DNA from: Fidelibacterota bacterium | Lineage (GTDB): Bacteria > Fidelibacterota > Marinisomatia > SCGC-AAA003-L08 > TS1B11 | NCBI GenBank assembly: GCA_004124875.1 | Contig: SCKJ01000002.1 | Coordinates: forward strand, 310,001 to 374,000 | DNA length: 64,000 nt | Reading direction: 5' to 3' | In this document: piece by piece, positions 16,000 through 26,400 of the stretch | How the letters are laid out: the number at the start of each line of letters is the position of its first letter | Position numbering within the stretch: the stretch's first letter is position 1 | Translations under genes and position numbers: made by a program | Notes under the pieces: generated by a model | What the model was told of the DNA's origin: nothing | The model's input: the letters and a program-made list of their open reading frames with translations, nothing else | Databases searched by the model: none

Positions 16000-17334
16000 T
16001 TGCCCGTAATCGCGCTTCAAACTGTTGCCCACAGGGCCTGGGGAGGGCTTGCAGTCTCAATACTATTCGTGCTTATTGGGTGCAGCCGGCCCGCGCCGGA
16101 GAACCAGCTGACGCTCTGGAGTTCAACCAATTCATTCGAAATCGCCTTCACACGCCACATTGTGATGGAATGGAACAGCGACACGACCCGCTTGCCCATC
16201 AAGTTCCAGCCTATCCCCGCCGGTCAGTCCAGTGAAGAAGTCATACTGGCAGCCATCGTAGGCCGCACCACCCCGGACATTTACACGAACATTTGGCCGG
16301 GAGTTATTGAGCAATATCGTGAGGCCGGGGTCGTGGTTGCGCTCAGCGAATTTGCCGATTTCGACTCGGTATACGCTTCCCGTGTGCCGCCGCCGTTGTG
16401 GGAAGAGTTCACCTCTCCCGATGGCAAAGTCTATCAAATGCCGTGGAAGGCCAATCCGCTGATGCTGTTTTATAATGGCGCACTGCTGCGGGAAGCGGGT
16501 GTGGAAAAATTGCCCGGTACTTACGCGGAGTTCCTGGCGCTGGCGCCGAAACTGGTGATCGATAAAAACGGCGACGGCCACTACGACCAGTGGTTGCTGG
16601 ACCCCAATATTCTGCCTGAATGGTGGCAGCGGTTTTTCGATTTCTACACTTTTTTCATTGCGGCAACCGGTGGCGACACCATGTTTCGTGATGGCGAAGT
16701 CTACCTGGACCGACCCGAAACCCTGGAGGTGCTTTCGTTTTTTTCCGAGGCCTACGAGAAGGGATACTTCCCGCGCTCGATCTTTCAGGAGGACATCTTT
16801 ATCGCCAACAAACTGGCCTTCCACGTCTCCGGCCCATGGCTTCTGCCGCACCTGCGCAGGTTCAGGCCTGACGATTATCAGGTCTTTGGCGTGACAACCC
16901 TGCCACGTCCCGCTGCGAATGATGGCCCCGTATACACCTATGGCGATCCCAAGAACGTGGTCATTTTCTCAACCACGCGGTACCCTGACCAGGCTTGGGA
17001 GTTCGTGAAATTCATGACCAACCGGGCCAACGATCTCAAGCTGTTGGAGATGACCGACCAACTGCCGCTGCGCGATGGATTGCGCAATGATGACCTGTTC
17101 AGACCGTACTTCGACGCCAAGCCGGACATGCGCATATTCGCTGACCAGATCCCTTATATCGTCAGCACCGACCACAGCATCTACTTGCAGGAAATTTTCG
17201 ACATCATCAGCCAGGAATTTGATGCCGCGAGTATTCACAATGCGAAAAGCCCGCAGGAGGGCATGGCCGATATGCAGCGTCGAATCAGTGCGCTTGTGGA
17301 GCGCGAAAAGTACAGTTCCCGGGAGGACAACTAG
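16000..17334 (+). CDS. ABC transporter carbohydrate-binding lipoprotein (family 1 extracellular solute-binding protein)
   Basis: A 444-residue lipoprotein with lipobox VLIGC (Cys ~29). The mature part has the fold pattern of maltose/glycerol-3-phosphate-type binding proteins: an early strand (LTLWSST), the hinge-region phrase PDIYTNIWPG, a KVYQMPWKANPLMLFYN segment and an Asn/Asp-rich loop DKNGDGHYD that may bind calcium. The start is a TTG at 16000, chosen because AAGGA lies seven bases upstream and no ATG precedes the signal sequence. The product captures an oligosaccharide outside the inner membrane and hands it to the two permeases encoded directly downstream. The sugar cannot be read from the sequence. 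The GH130 gene in the operon suggests a mannoside. Confidence 0.9.
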   Translation: MPVIALQTVAHRAWGGLAVSILFVLIGCSRPAPENQLTLWSSTNSFEIAFTRHIVMEWNSDTTRLPIKFQPIPAGQSSEEVILAAIVGRTTPDIYTNIWPGVIEQYREAGVVVALSEFADFDSVYASRVPPPLWEEFTSPDGKVYQMPWKANPLMLFYNGALLREAGVEKLPGTYAEFLALAPKLVIDKNGDGHYDQWLLDPNILPEWWQRFFDFYTFFIAATGGDTMFRDGEVYLDRPETLEVLSFFSEAYEKGYFPRSIFQEDIFIANKLAFHVSGPWLLPHLRRFRPDDYQVFGVTTLPRPAANDGPVYTYGDPKNVVIFSTTRYPDQAWEFVKFMTNRANDLKLLEMTDQLPLRDGLRNDDLFRPYFDAKPDMRIFADQIPYIVSTDHSIYLQEIFDIISQEFDAASIHNAKSPQEGMADMQRRISALVEREKYSSREDN

Positions 17335-17337
17335 GCC

Positions 17338-18204
17338 GTGCGGTCTAAAGGCGGCCAGCTGGCGCCCTATGGGATGGTCGCGCCGTATTTGGCGCATTTT
17401 GCCCTGATTACCGCCTTTCCGGTGGTGTTTTCGCTGGTGCTAACCTTTCATCGATGGAACCTCCTGTCTCCCATGCAATGGATCGGGACCAAGAACTTCT
17501 CCGCGGTTGCCGCTGATCCCCTTTTCTGGAAGGCTCTGGGAAACACCCTGCGGTTCCTGGCTATTCATATCCCGCTACAGGTTGGGGTTGCCCTCGTGCT
17601 GGCCGTGGCATTAAATCAGCGCATTCAAGCGAGGGGATTTTTCAGGGCCGCCTATTTTCTGCCGGTGGTGGTCTCGGGCGTGGTGGTGACGATTCTATGG
17701 AAGCAGCTCTACGCCACGGAAACAGGGACACTGAATGCCATTTTGCTGGCTTTGGGCCTGGATCGGGTCGAATGGCTGACCGACCCAAGAATCGCCATGC
17801 CGGCCATCGCCGTTATGGCAACCTGGAAAAACGTCGGTCTTTACGTCATCCTGCTCCTCTCCGGATTGCAGAGCATTCCCAGACAACTGTATGAAGCCGC
17901 AGTTTTGGATGGCGCCGGAAAAGTGAGCCAGTTTTTCAATATTACCATACCGATGCTGAATCCGATATTGCTGTCGGTCATTATCCTTTCGACCATCAAT
18001 GGATTTTCGCTCTTCATTGAGCCGTACGTGATGACGGGCGGAGGTCCGCTTAACAGCACCCTGTCAATGAACCTGTATATCTACAGGCAGGGGTTCGCGT
18101 TCTACAAAATGGGCTACGCCGCGACCCTGGGATTCATACTGGCGGGAATAGTGTTCGTGGTAGTGATGATTGAGCGGCGCGTTATCGAGCAGGAGTATCC
18201 ATGA
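17338..18204 (+). CDS. carbohydrate ABC transporter permease, MalF/UgpA-like
   Basis: A 288-residue integral membrane protein with six predicted helices. The inner-membrane coupling motif EAAVLDGAGKVSQFFNITIP (residues ~185-204) fits the EAAxxDGAxxxxxFxxIxxP consensus of CUT1 family permeases. The start is a GTG three bases after the stop of the binding-protein gene; the Shine-Dalgarno sequence GGAGG lies within the end of that gene. The stop overlaps the next permease start by four bases (ATGA). It pairs with the MalG-like subunit to form the translocation channel. Confidence 0.93.
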   Translation: MRSKGGQLAPYGMVAPYLAHFALITAFPVVFSLVLTFHRWNLLSPMQWIGTKNFSAVAADPLFWKALGNTLRFLAIHIPLQVGVALVLAVALNQRIQARGFFRAAYFLPVVVSGVVVTILWKQLYATETGTLNAILLALGLDRVEWLTDPRIAMPAIAVMATWKNVGLYVILLLSGLQSIPRQLYEAAVLDGAGKVSQFFNITIPMLNPILLSVIILSTINGFSLFIEPYVMTGGGPLNSTLSMNLYIYRQGFAFYKMGYAATLGFILAGIVFVVVMIERRVIEQEYP

Positions 18205-19022
18205 GACAGGCGCTGCTGAAAGGCCTGTTCTATACTGTGCTGGTCGCGGGCGCGGTCACATTCCTGTACCCCTTTTTCTGGATGGTGCTGGGGACATTCA
18301 AGCCGGAGGCGGAAATCGCCAGCCTCAGATTGTGGCCATCCGAATTCACCTTGCACAGTTATCGCGCTGTCTTTAGCAAAATACCGGTTGGCCGGGCCTT
18401 CTTCAACAGCATGCTGGTCTCTTCATTGATAACGGCCTCAGTGTTGGTGCTTTCGTCCATGGCTGGCTACGCGCTATCGAGGCTCACGTTCAAAGGGCGC
18501 GATATCGTTTTCGGACTGCTTCTGTTCACCATGATGCTCCCCTTCCAGATCACCCTGATTCCCATGTACGTCCTGATGGTGAAATTTCAATGGGTGAATA
18601 CCTATCAGGCCCTGATTGTGCCGGGCATGGTGAGCGCCTTCGGCATCCTGATATTCCGGCAGTCCTTCAAATCGATTCCGGGCGACCTCATCGATTCGGC
18701 CCGGCTCGATGGCTGTTCGGATTTTGAAATTCTGTTCAGGATCATCTGGCCCCTGTCCAAGCCGGCACTCATCACCGTGGGCATTATCACTTTCGTGAAC
18801 ACCTGGAACGATGTGCTGTGGCCGATTATCGTCATCCGGGAGCAGTCGATGATGACCATGCCACAGATGGTCGCGCTGTTCGCCGTGGGTGGCCAGGCAG
18901 AGGCCCAGGTCGGCAATATTCTGGCGGCCGCCACACTGCTGGCGGTCCCCATAATTATCGCCTATCTGATCTTCCAGAAATACTTTATTGAAAGCATGGC
19001 CACATCGGGCCTGAAGGGCTAG
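18201..19022 (+). CDS. carbohydrate ABC transporter permease, MalG/UgpE-like
   Basis: A 273-residue membrane protein with six predicted helices. It has the EAA loop in the form DSARLDGCSDFEILFRIIWP (residues ~166-185), the usual MalG-type variant, and a C-terminal helix ending FIESMATSGLKG, typical for this subunit. It overlaps the MalF-like gene by four bases, which indicates translational coupling. It completes the membrane part of a CUT1 sugar importer whose ATPase gene lies one gene downstream. Confidence 0.93.
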   Translation: MRQALLKGLFYTVLVAGAVTFLYPFFWMVLGTFKPEAEIASLRLWPSEFTLHSYRAVFSKIPVGRAFFNSMLVSSLITASVLVLSSMAGYALSRLTFKGRDIVFGLLLFTMMLPFQITLIPMYVLMVKFQWVNTYQALIVPGMVSAFGILIFRQSFKSIPGDLIDSARLDGCSDFEILFRIIWPLSKPALITVGIITFVNTWNDVLWPIIVIREQSMMTMPQMVALFAVGGQAEAQVGNILAAATLLAVPIIIAYLIFQKYFIESMATSGLKG

Positions 19023-19054
19023 TTGACCTGACCCTAACGGCCAAAGGAAAATTG

Positions 19055-20014
19055 ATGAACATAACGGACCCACATTCGCGCGGCCCCGGTCTGCTTAGGC
19101 GCTACAGGGAGAACCCCATCCTGACACGCGACAGCTGGCCTTACAGGGTTAACACCGTCTTCAATCCGGCTGCCACCCGGCTGGATGATGGCACGACACT
19201 GCTGCTGTGCCGCGTGGAAGACCATCGGGGCAAGTCACATTTGACAGCCGCCCGTTCGAGCAATGGTCTGGATAACTGGGAGATCGATCCGGCTCCCACC
19301 ATGGTCCCCAGCCCCGATACCCATCCCGAGGAACTGTGGGGCATAGAAGACCCCCGCATCACTTTTTTGCGCGAGCTGGGCAGATACTGCATCGCCTACA
19401 CGGCCTACGGCCAACAGGGAGCGATGGTCTCCCTCGCCTTAACCGAAGATTTCAAGACCTTTGAGCGACTTGGGCCGGTCTCCATGCCGTGGGATAAGGA
19501 TGCCGCGGTGCTTCCTGAAAAAGTGGGCGATGACTGGGTGCTCATCCACCGGCCGACGACTGTGGGGAGCGGATCAAACATGTGGATTTCCTATTCTCCC
19601 GATCTGATCCATTGGGGCCGGCACCAGATCATGCTCCACGCGCGCTCGGGCGGCTGGTGGGATGCCAACAAGATAGGCCTTTCACCGCCCCCCATCGATA
19701 CCGGTGAGGGCCTGCTGGTCATGTACCACGGCGTCCGTGAAACGGCCTCAGGCGGAATATACAGGATCGGCCTGGCGCTGTTTGACAAGGCCGACCCGGC
19801 CCGCTGCATCCGCCGGGGGGATGAATGGATCATGGCGGCCGAACAGCCGTACGAGCTCTTCGGCGATGTGGGCAATGTCGTCTTCCCCTGCGGCACGACC
19901 GTCCATGACGATGGCGATACGATCAACGTCTACTATGGCGCTGGCGACAGCTGCATCGCCGTGGCCACCGGCAGTATAAAAGAGATGTTGGCCTGGCTGA
20001 AAGATCACAGCTGA
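19055..20014 (+). CDS. GH130 family beta-mannoside phosphorylase
   Basis: A 319-residue five-bladed beta-propeller enzyme of family GH130, which phosphorolyses beta-linked mannosides to mannose 1-phosphate. The hallmark segment WGIEDPRIT is at residues 95-103, with Asp99 as the candidate catalytic acid. An NPA near residue 38, DKDAAVLPEK at 148-157 and HRP at 165-167 (phosphate pocket) also match, as does the closing YYGAGD. No signal peptide is present, so it acts in the cytosol on imported sugar. The ATG at 19055 with AAAGG six bases upstream is preferred over the TTG one codon earlier. Its position between the permease and ATPase genes ties it to the transported substrate. Confidence 0.88.
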   Translation: MNITDPHSRGPGLLRRYRENPILTRDSWPYRVNTVFNPAATRLDDGTTLLLCRVEDHRGKSHLTAARSSNGLDNWEIDPAPTMVPSPDTHPEELWGIEDPRITFLRELGRYCIAYTAYGQQGAMVSLALTEDFKTFERLGPVSMPWDKDAAVLPEKVGDDWVLIHRPTTVGSGSNMWISYSPDLIHWGRHQIMLHARSGGWWDANKIGLSPPPIDTGEGLLVMYHGVRETASGGIYRIGLALFDKADPARCIRRGDEWIMAAEQPYELFGDVGNVVFPCGTTVHDDGDTINVYYGAGDSCIAVATGSIKEMLAWLKDHS

Positions 20015-20060
20015 TGCCTCCGGCGCAACCTGATTTTGAAATCCACAATGGAGTCGTCCC

Positions 20061-21161
20061 TTGGCTTCCGTACAGATAAATAACCTGCGCAAAGAGTACC
20101 CGAACGGGGTCGTGGCCCTGCACGATGTTTCCCTGACCGTTGAAGACGGCGAATTTTATGTCCTGGTGGGCCCCTCCGGCTGCGGCAAATCGACCCTGCT
20201 GCGGATGATCGCCGGCCTGGAGGAGATCACGAGCGGGGATATTCTGATTGACGGTGTCCGCATCAACGATGTGCCTCCCAAAGATCGTGATGTGGCCATG
20301 GTGTTTCAGAACTACGCCCTATATCCGCATATGACGGTATTCGGGAACATGAGTTTTGCCCTAAAGCACAGAAAAATCCCGAAGGATGAGATTCGGCAGC
20401 GGGTTGAGGCAGCCGCTGAGATACTGGAATTGGGCGAATACCTGGACCGGAAACCGCGTGCACTCTCTGGTGGACAGCGGCAAAGGGTGGCGGTGGGCAG
20501 AGCAATGGTGCGCGATCCCAACGTGTTTCTTTTCGATGAGCCGCTCTCGAACCTCGACGCAAAACTGAGGTTGCAGATGCGGGTGGAAATCAGCCGGCTG
20601 CATAAAAAACTCAAAACGACCATGATCTATGTCACCCACGATCAGATTGAGGCCATGACCATGGGCACCCGGATTGTCGTGCTTAAAAGCGGCATCGTGC
20701 AACAAGTCGATACGCCGCACAACCTTTACAAGAACCCCGCAAATCAGTTTGTCGCCGGGTTCATTGGCTCGCCAGCCATGAACTTTTTTGAGGGCGCATT
20801 GGATGATGAGCAAACATTTGTATCGCCGGGGCTGAAGTGCAAGCTGCCCGAATCGATAGCGCTGCTGTTCGGCGATCTACCGGGACGCCGGGGCGTGGTA
20901 GGCGTGCGACCGGAGCATATCTACGATCCCGCTGAGGCAGGGAACAAGGATGTTGCGTCTGAAATTGGCGTAACCATTGACGTAGTAGAGCCTGTGGGCG
21001 CCGATGCCTACATCTATTTCTACATCGGCGACAGTTATTGCTGCATGCGGGTCGGAGCCGATACGGAGCATCGCCCGGGAGACCCCATTCAGGTCTGTTT
21101 CGACGCCGGTGAAATCAAGCTGTTCCATCCCGATACCGGGGATGCGGTGACTTCGGCTTAG
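20061..21161 (+). CDS. carbohydrate ABC transporter ATP-binding protein, MalK/UgpC-like
   Basis: A 366-residue ATPase. The Walker A motif GPSGCGKST is at residues 37-45, the ABC signature LSGGQ at 135-139, Walker B VFLFDEP at 155-161 and the switch His at 193 (VTHDQIEA). Residues ~240-360 form the C-terminal TOBE/regulatory part with the phrase VVGVRPEHIYDP. The length is typical of sugar-importer ATPases. The start is a TTG with GGAG seven bases upstream; the nearby ATG at 20048 is in another frame. As the last gene of the operon it energises the MalFG-like permeases; one ATPase dimer may also serve other CUT1 importers. Confidence 0.93.
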   Translation: MASVQINNLRKEYPNGVVALHDVSLTVEDGEFYVLVGPSGCGKSTLLRMIAGLEEITSGDILIDGVRINDVPPKDRDVAMVFQNYALYPHMTVFGNMSFALKHRKIPKDEIRQRVEAAAEILELGEYLDRKPRALSGGQRQRVAVGRAMVRDPNVFLFDEPLSNLDAKLRLQMRVEISRLHKKLKTTMIYVTHDQIEAMTMGTRIVVLKSGIVQQVDTPHNLYKNPANQFVAGFIGSPAMNFFEGALDDEQTFVSPGLKCKLPESIALLFGDLPGRRGVVGVRPEHIYDPAEAGNKDVASEIGVTIDVVEPVGADAYIYFYIGDSYCCMRVGADTEHRPGDPIQVCFDAGEIKLFHPDTGDAVTSA

Positions 21162-21256
21162 GCACTCCAGGCCTCATCGTGGTGCCTCGTAATGCGGTTG
21201 GCCTCGGTCTCCTCAGAAATCGCTACCGGTAACGGAGTATTCGCTGCATTGGCCCG

Positions 21257-22317
21257 TTAATCCGCCCGGCCAAACAGCAATATCCCTATGGATGCTCCGC
21301 TATAATACTGCTTGAGGAATGAATCATAGGCAAAGCGGACATCGAAAGACAGCCTGGGGACACCGGGCAGCGGTGAAAGAAAGTAGGTCGAATATCCAGC
21401 ATTTAAGACCAACCCAACCCCGTTTTCCTCTACCTCGCGGGAGGAGTCCGCATTGTTCATGTAGAGGTGAGACATCTTACTCACCCCATTCCCGCGGAAT
21501 ATGAATGGCCGACCGTCCGCAAATATACAAAGCGCCACTGCCTCATAAGGCTGATCGACCATCCTTCGGATTGATGGGCATATTCATGGTCTGACGACGA
21601 CCATTCGAGTTTGTCATGGGTTAACAATAGAGATAGATACAAAGCCCGGTTCCTAACCTTCAGAGGGCGAGCAAGATGGTAAGAGTACAGGAATAAACGC
21701 CGCAATGCACCAGAAGCTGCGCCGATCCCCAAATGTTCATTAAACCCAATGCTTGCCTGAATACCTCCTTTGTATGAATCATCTTGGGGCTTATAAATAT
21801 CTTTCAACGAAGGACCCTTCAATTTCTCATCGGATCCAACCAGAGTCGCTACAACCGCCCGCATGCCATGAGTAAGCATGTCGTCGAGTTCGCCCCTAAG
21901 ATCATAATCCGAAACGCTGAGAACTTCTCCCGTTTCTACATCCACCATCCTGGCTGAGACGGTGAAGGTGCCAGCCACTTTACTAATGCTCCCCCCTACC
22001 ATCTGCCGAGCGCCCAGGAGCCGCCCCACTTCCACCAGGCATTCATCGGAAGTACAGCCGGACAACTGAAAATCTTGCTCTTCAAGAATGCTCTCCATCA
22101 TGCCCCGCTCAACGACCTTGAAGGAGCCTACCCGGAAAAGCTCGTTTCTCAGGCGGTTGGTGAGAGCAATGGCCTCGGTCTCCGAGATGCCAAAGGGCTG
22201 AAAATCAAGGACAGCGATGGGCATCTTTTGGCCCGGCAGGAAAGTCACCGGAAGAATTAATATACAGAATAAAAACGAACCGCATGAAAATGCTCTACAC
22301 AAGCGAATAGATTTCAT
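21257..22317 (-). CDS. CsgG-type domain protein with beta-barrel-like C-terminus, frameshifted near the 3' end
   Basis: From the ATG at 22317 (GGGAG six bases upstream), a signal peptide is followed by a CsgG-like domain: IAVLDFQPFGIS near residue 34, KVVERGMMESILEEQDFQLS, GGSISKVAGTFTVSARMVDVETGEV split over residues ~100-150. A DECLVEVGRLLGARQ segment shows the LpoB/CsgG variant common in FCB bacteria. The second half is beta-rich. The frame stops at 21481, but homologous-looking sequence (SKMSHLYMNN to SIGILLFGRAD) continues in another frame to 21257. One extra G in the G-run at 21484-21487 would give one protein of 353 residues. It is the third CsgG/barrel-related gene in the window. Confidence 0.78.
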
Positions 22318-22411
22318 TGCATCTCCCTGGCTATCCTGAGGTTGGGAAGTAATCGAGGAAAAGTAAACATTTTCGCCACCAAAGCCAATCTTCATCTGGC
22401 TGCTGATTTGA

Positions 22412-22969
22412 GGCATCACCGACGCCATCATCATGGCGGGCCTGCCAGGGCTGGAAGGCGGCCAGGCCATCGCAGATGTTATTTTCGGCGACTATAATCC
22501 CGGCGGAAAACTTCCCATTACCTATCCCCGCTATCCCAACGATCTCATGACCTACGACCATAAAACCAGTGAAATTTCGGGCCTCAACCGTTACAATCCG
22601 CAATACGCATTTGGACACGGACTCTCTTATACAACCTTCGACTACACGAAACTCCATCTAAGCCGGAAGCGGTTGCAGGAGAATCAGACTTTGCAAGTGC
22701 GGGTTACTGTTTCGAACAGGGGCGCAATGGCCGGAAAGGAACCGGTCCTGCTGTTCATCCGCGATCTGGTCCGCTCGGTTACACCGCCGGTGAGGCAGTT
22801 AAAAGGTTTCGATAGCGTGTTCCTCGAGCCCGGCCAAAGCAAAACCGTTGAATTTGTGCTGTCCGCGGCCGATTTGTCGTTCATCGGCAGAGAGGGCTCG
22901 CGCATGACCGAACCGGGTGAATTTGAAATAGAGGTTGGTGGCCTGAAAAAAAGGATCATCCTGGAGTGA
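22412..22969 (+). pseudogene. C-terminal remnant of a GH3 beta-glucosidase
   Basis: The frame opens directly after an in-frame TGA and reads GITDAIIMAGLPGLEGGQAI, then FGDYNPGGKLPITYPRYPND, FGHGLSYTTFDY and a C-terminal fibronectin-III-like domain (SNRGAMAGKEPVLLFIRD, QLKGFDSVFLEPGQSKTVEF). This is the end of the second catalytic domain and the FnIII-like domain of a GH3 enzyme (BglX type). The first ~550 residues, including the nucleophile-bearing domain, are absent. Upstream sequence belongs to the divergent CsgG-type gene's leader. The fragment cannot be active. It shows that a beta-glucosidase gene once stood beside the ABC operon or SusCD pair. Confidence 0.85.
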
Positions 22970-23127
22970 CAGCGTCGCCTTCAGGATAGGTCCGGGGTTG
23001 CTACTGTGATCCGTACGCCTGCGGCAGTCCCCATGAGGGGGCAGCCAGAAGAAGCTAAAAACGTTTTGCCGTTGCCTCAGCACCCTTGATCTGGGCAGTC
23101 GATGGAATTGCCATTCCAGCTCGATTC

Positions 23128-23149
23128 AAATATATATACATATATATTT
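23128..23149. promoter_or_regulatory. AT-only palindrome upstream of susC-like gene
   Basis: The ten bases AAATATATAT at 23128-23137 are repeated in inverted form at 23140-23149, with AC in the middle. Such a palindrome could form a cruciform, act as a promoter up-element or bind a regulator. It may equally be low-complexity sequence, so support is modest. Confidence 0.3.
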
Positions 23150-23186
23150 ATAATTACGTAGGGACTGCGCGCAAGCGATAAATATT

Positions 23187-23249
23187 ATCTGCCTGGCATG
23201 CAATCGTTAATAAAGATTTCGCTTGACTCAGGGCCTAAGTTAGGCAGAT
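23187..23249. promoter_or_regulatory. inverted repeat ATCTGCCT...AGGCAGAT upstream of susC-like gene
   Basis: ATCTGCCT at 23187-23194 and its exact reverse complement at 23242-23249 are separated by 47 bases. Both arms are flanked by AT-rich sequence. They could be two half-sites or a loop-forming operator for a regulator of the SusCD operon. No cognate regulator gene is in the window. Confidence 0.25.
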
Positions 23250-23443
23250 ATTTCGCATCGCAGGAAAGCTGTAGGCTAATCTAGAGGGGGCATTATTTTC
23301 ATCAAGCTTGCTCGTCGTGGGATTTTCCGGTGTAGTGATGGCGCTCTGCCAGTCATGGCGGAATTCTGCCCCGGTATCCAATCCTTCAACCGCATGCGAA
23401 ATCCCAATTTTGAACATACCCGGACCAATCACGGAGGTGCATT

Positions 23444-26400
23444 GTGAGGCTCAGAGATACTTTAACTGGTTTGGCCGTCTGCTTGCTTTTTTTGGTGCCG
23501 GTCTCAGGCCAGGATCATCAAGTTTCAGGAACAGTGACTTCTAATGAGACGCGCGCGCCGTTGCTTGGCGTCAACATTGTCGTTCAGAATACATCGGTAG
23601 GAACCACGACCGATCAGGATGGACACTATGAACTGGATGCTGTTTCACCTGATGCTGTTCTGGTTTTCACCTACATAGGCTTTACGGATCAGGAAGTGGC
23701 GGTGGGCAACCAATTGGTCATCGATGTGGCTCTGACGCCGCAGGCACTTCCCGGCGAAGAGTTGGTGGTGGTAGGGTATGGAACCCAGCAACGCCGCGAC
23801 ATTACCAGCTCCATATTTTCATTGAAGGAGGGGAGTTTCACGCAGGGTGCCGTCACCGATGTTACGACACTGCTTCAGGCCCGGGTGCCGGGCGTGTTGA
23901 TCACTCTGAGCAATGGCGACCTGGGAGCCGAACCCGTGATCCGTATCAGGGGAGGCACCTCAGTGACCGCCGGCAACGGTCCCATGATTGTCATTGATGG
24001 GGTACCTATCGATAACAGCTCGGCAACGCCGCGCATTGATATCGGTGTGGTCAGTGGCACGCGTGATAACCCCCTGAGCATGCTGAACCCGAATGATATC
24101 GCCTCCATAGACGTCTTGAAAGACGCCGCGGCGGCCGCCATCTATGGCGCTCGTGGAGGAAACGGCGTGATTCTAATCACCACCAAGGAAGGGCGAACCG
24201 GGGGCGTTCCCATGACTTACGAAGGCTATACCAGCTATTCGTCAGTATCCAACACGATAGACTTGTTGGACGCCAAGGGATACAAGGCTTTTGCAACAAG
24301 CCCAAAGATCACGGCGATACTGGTGGCCGATACTCTTACCCTCGCAAACATTGGGACAGACGACACTGACTGGCAGGACGCCATTTTCAGGACGGCCGTT
24401 TCCCAGAGCCATCATCTTTCCTTCGGTGGAGGCTCCGAAACCTCCCGTTATCTGGTTTCATTGAGCTATCTGGATGAGGAAGGCATCATATTGAATTCAG
24501 CGCGGCAACGTTTTTCAGTCCGTTTGAATATGAACAATACCCTGCTCGAAGGGAAATTGCGCGTGGCATTGCGTGTTAACCCTACTTACATCAAGAAAAA
24601 TAATACACCCTATCAGCAAGCTGGAGGCTTCGAAGGCGGACTGTTCACCAACGTCTATAAGCTCAATCCAACGCTCCCGATCTATTTAGACGATGGATCA
24701 TATTATGAGTTTCCGAATCCGGGTATCCGGAATCCGGTGGCCCTGCTCAATGAAATCGAGGATGTCTCCAATACCCTGCGCATCTTTTTCAATGGATCCG
24801 CAGAATATGATATTATCCCGAGCTTAACTGCAAAGGTCAACCTGGGCTTGGACCGGACCTCCGCCTCCCGGAATATTTATCAACCGAGAAGTTTACCCTA
24901 TGCGGATGCCTTCGGCGGGCGAGCTGATGCCAGCAATAACGAAAGACAATCTACGCTGTTTGAATCGACGCTGAATTATCGGACCGCCATGGGTACATCG
25001 AAAATTGATGTCGCGGCCGGGTATACCTTCCAGGAGTTCGAGAATAATGGGTTTGGAGCCATTGCTCAAGACTTTGTCACCGATTCCTGGACATACAATA
25101 ACCTGGCAGGGGCAGCCAATTTTGGGGAAAAGCCCTTTTCCTTCAGGGATAGGAACACCTTGATTTCTTTCCTCGGACGCGTCAACGTCAGTTTGGCTGA
25201 CAAACTCCTGCTTAGCGGCGTCGTGCGCCGGGAAGGTTCATCACGGTTCGGGGAGAACAATAAGTGGGGGTTGTTCCCCGCCGCCTCTGTCGGCTACCGG
25301 ATCACTGAGGATTTGAAAGTAAGAGGCAGCTGGGGCGTAGCAGGTAACCAGGACATTGGAAATTATATATCTAAAAATCTCCTTGGTACGGCAGGATCCA
25401 ATGCCGTCATCGGGGGTGCTGAAATAACGGGCGTTGCGGAGACCCAGGTGCCCAATCCCGATCTGAAATGGGAGGAAACCACTCAGTTGAACCTGGGGCT
25501 GGACTACAGTTTCTACCGCGACAGAATTTCCGGTTCACTCGATGTGTATTTCAAAACGACTGCGGATTTATTACTCGAAGTTCCCGTGCCGCAGCCGGCA
25601 CCGGTTGGAACCAGGATAGCTAATATAGGAGAAGTGACCAACAATGGGGTTGAGTTTGTGCTCAATACCGTGAATGTCTCCACATCGAATTTCTTCTGGC
25701 GGACCAGTTTCAACTTTGCCCGCAATGTGAATGAAGTGGTCAGTTTGGTGGGCTCAGAGGATAGTTTGGTAGGGGCAATTTTCACCGGATTTATCAGCGG
25801 TGCCGGGCAAAGCGATGTGGCCCCACAGATTATCGCACCCGGTCTCCCTTTAGGAACATTCTACGGGTGGAAATTCGAAGGTTATGATGCCAATGGCGAA
25901 GAGATATTAGCAGAGGCGAATGGAAAGTGGAACCCGGGTGAGTCTTACGTTGACGCTAACCTGAACGGGAAGTACGACGAAGGCGAAACCTTTACCGATG
26001 ACGACAGGCAAGTCCTGGGCGACGCTCGACCGGCCTTCACTTTCGGCATCACGAATATCATCAACTATAAGAATATAGACATCCAATTCTTCATTCAAGG
26101 CGTACAGGGTCTTAAAATATTTAACAATACCCGTCTGGAATATCAACGGCCTTCCAATATCTTCAATGGCATTAATCTCATGGCCGGGGCCGTGGATGAT
26201 GTGGCCGCCGGATTGGATCCTAAAGCCGCAGTGGCCTATACCGATCAATACATAGAAGACGGATCGTTTATCCGGTTGCAGAATGTTACCATAGGGTACA
26301 CGCTGAAGACGGACATGGTGCGAAAACTGCGGCTCTACCTGAGTGCCGATAACCTGATTGTGCTGACCAAATACACGGGTTATGATCCGGAGGTCAACAC

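Larger units (their letters stand above)
22970..23443. other. intergenic region upstream of susC-like gene
   Basis: No gene was found in these 474 bases. They contain an AT-rich perfect palindrome (23128-23149), an 8-bp inverted repeat (23187-23194 with 23242-23249) and a Shine-Dalgarno sequence GGAGG at 23433-23437 six bases before the GTG of the SusC-like gene. A sugar-responsive promoter is expected here but no consensus pair is convincing. Confidence 0.6.

Noticed and set aside
21484-21487. programmed frameshift or phase variation in the third CsgG-type gene
   Set aside because: The run is only four G long and no slippery heptamer with a downstream structure was seen; an error or mutation is simpler.
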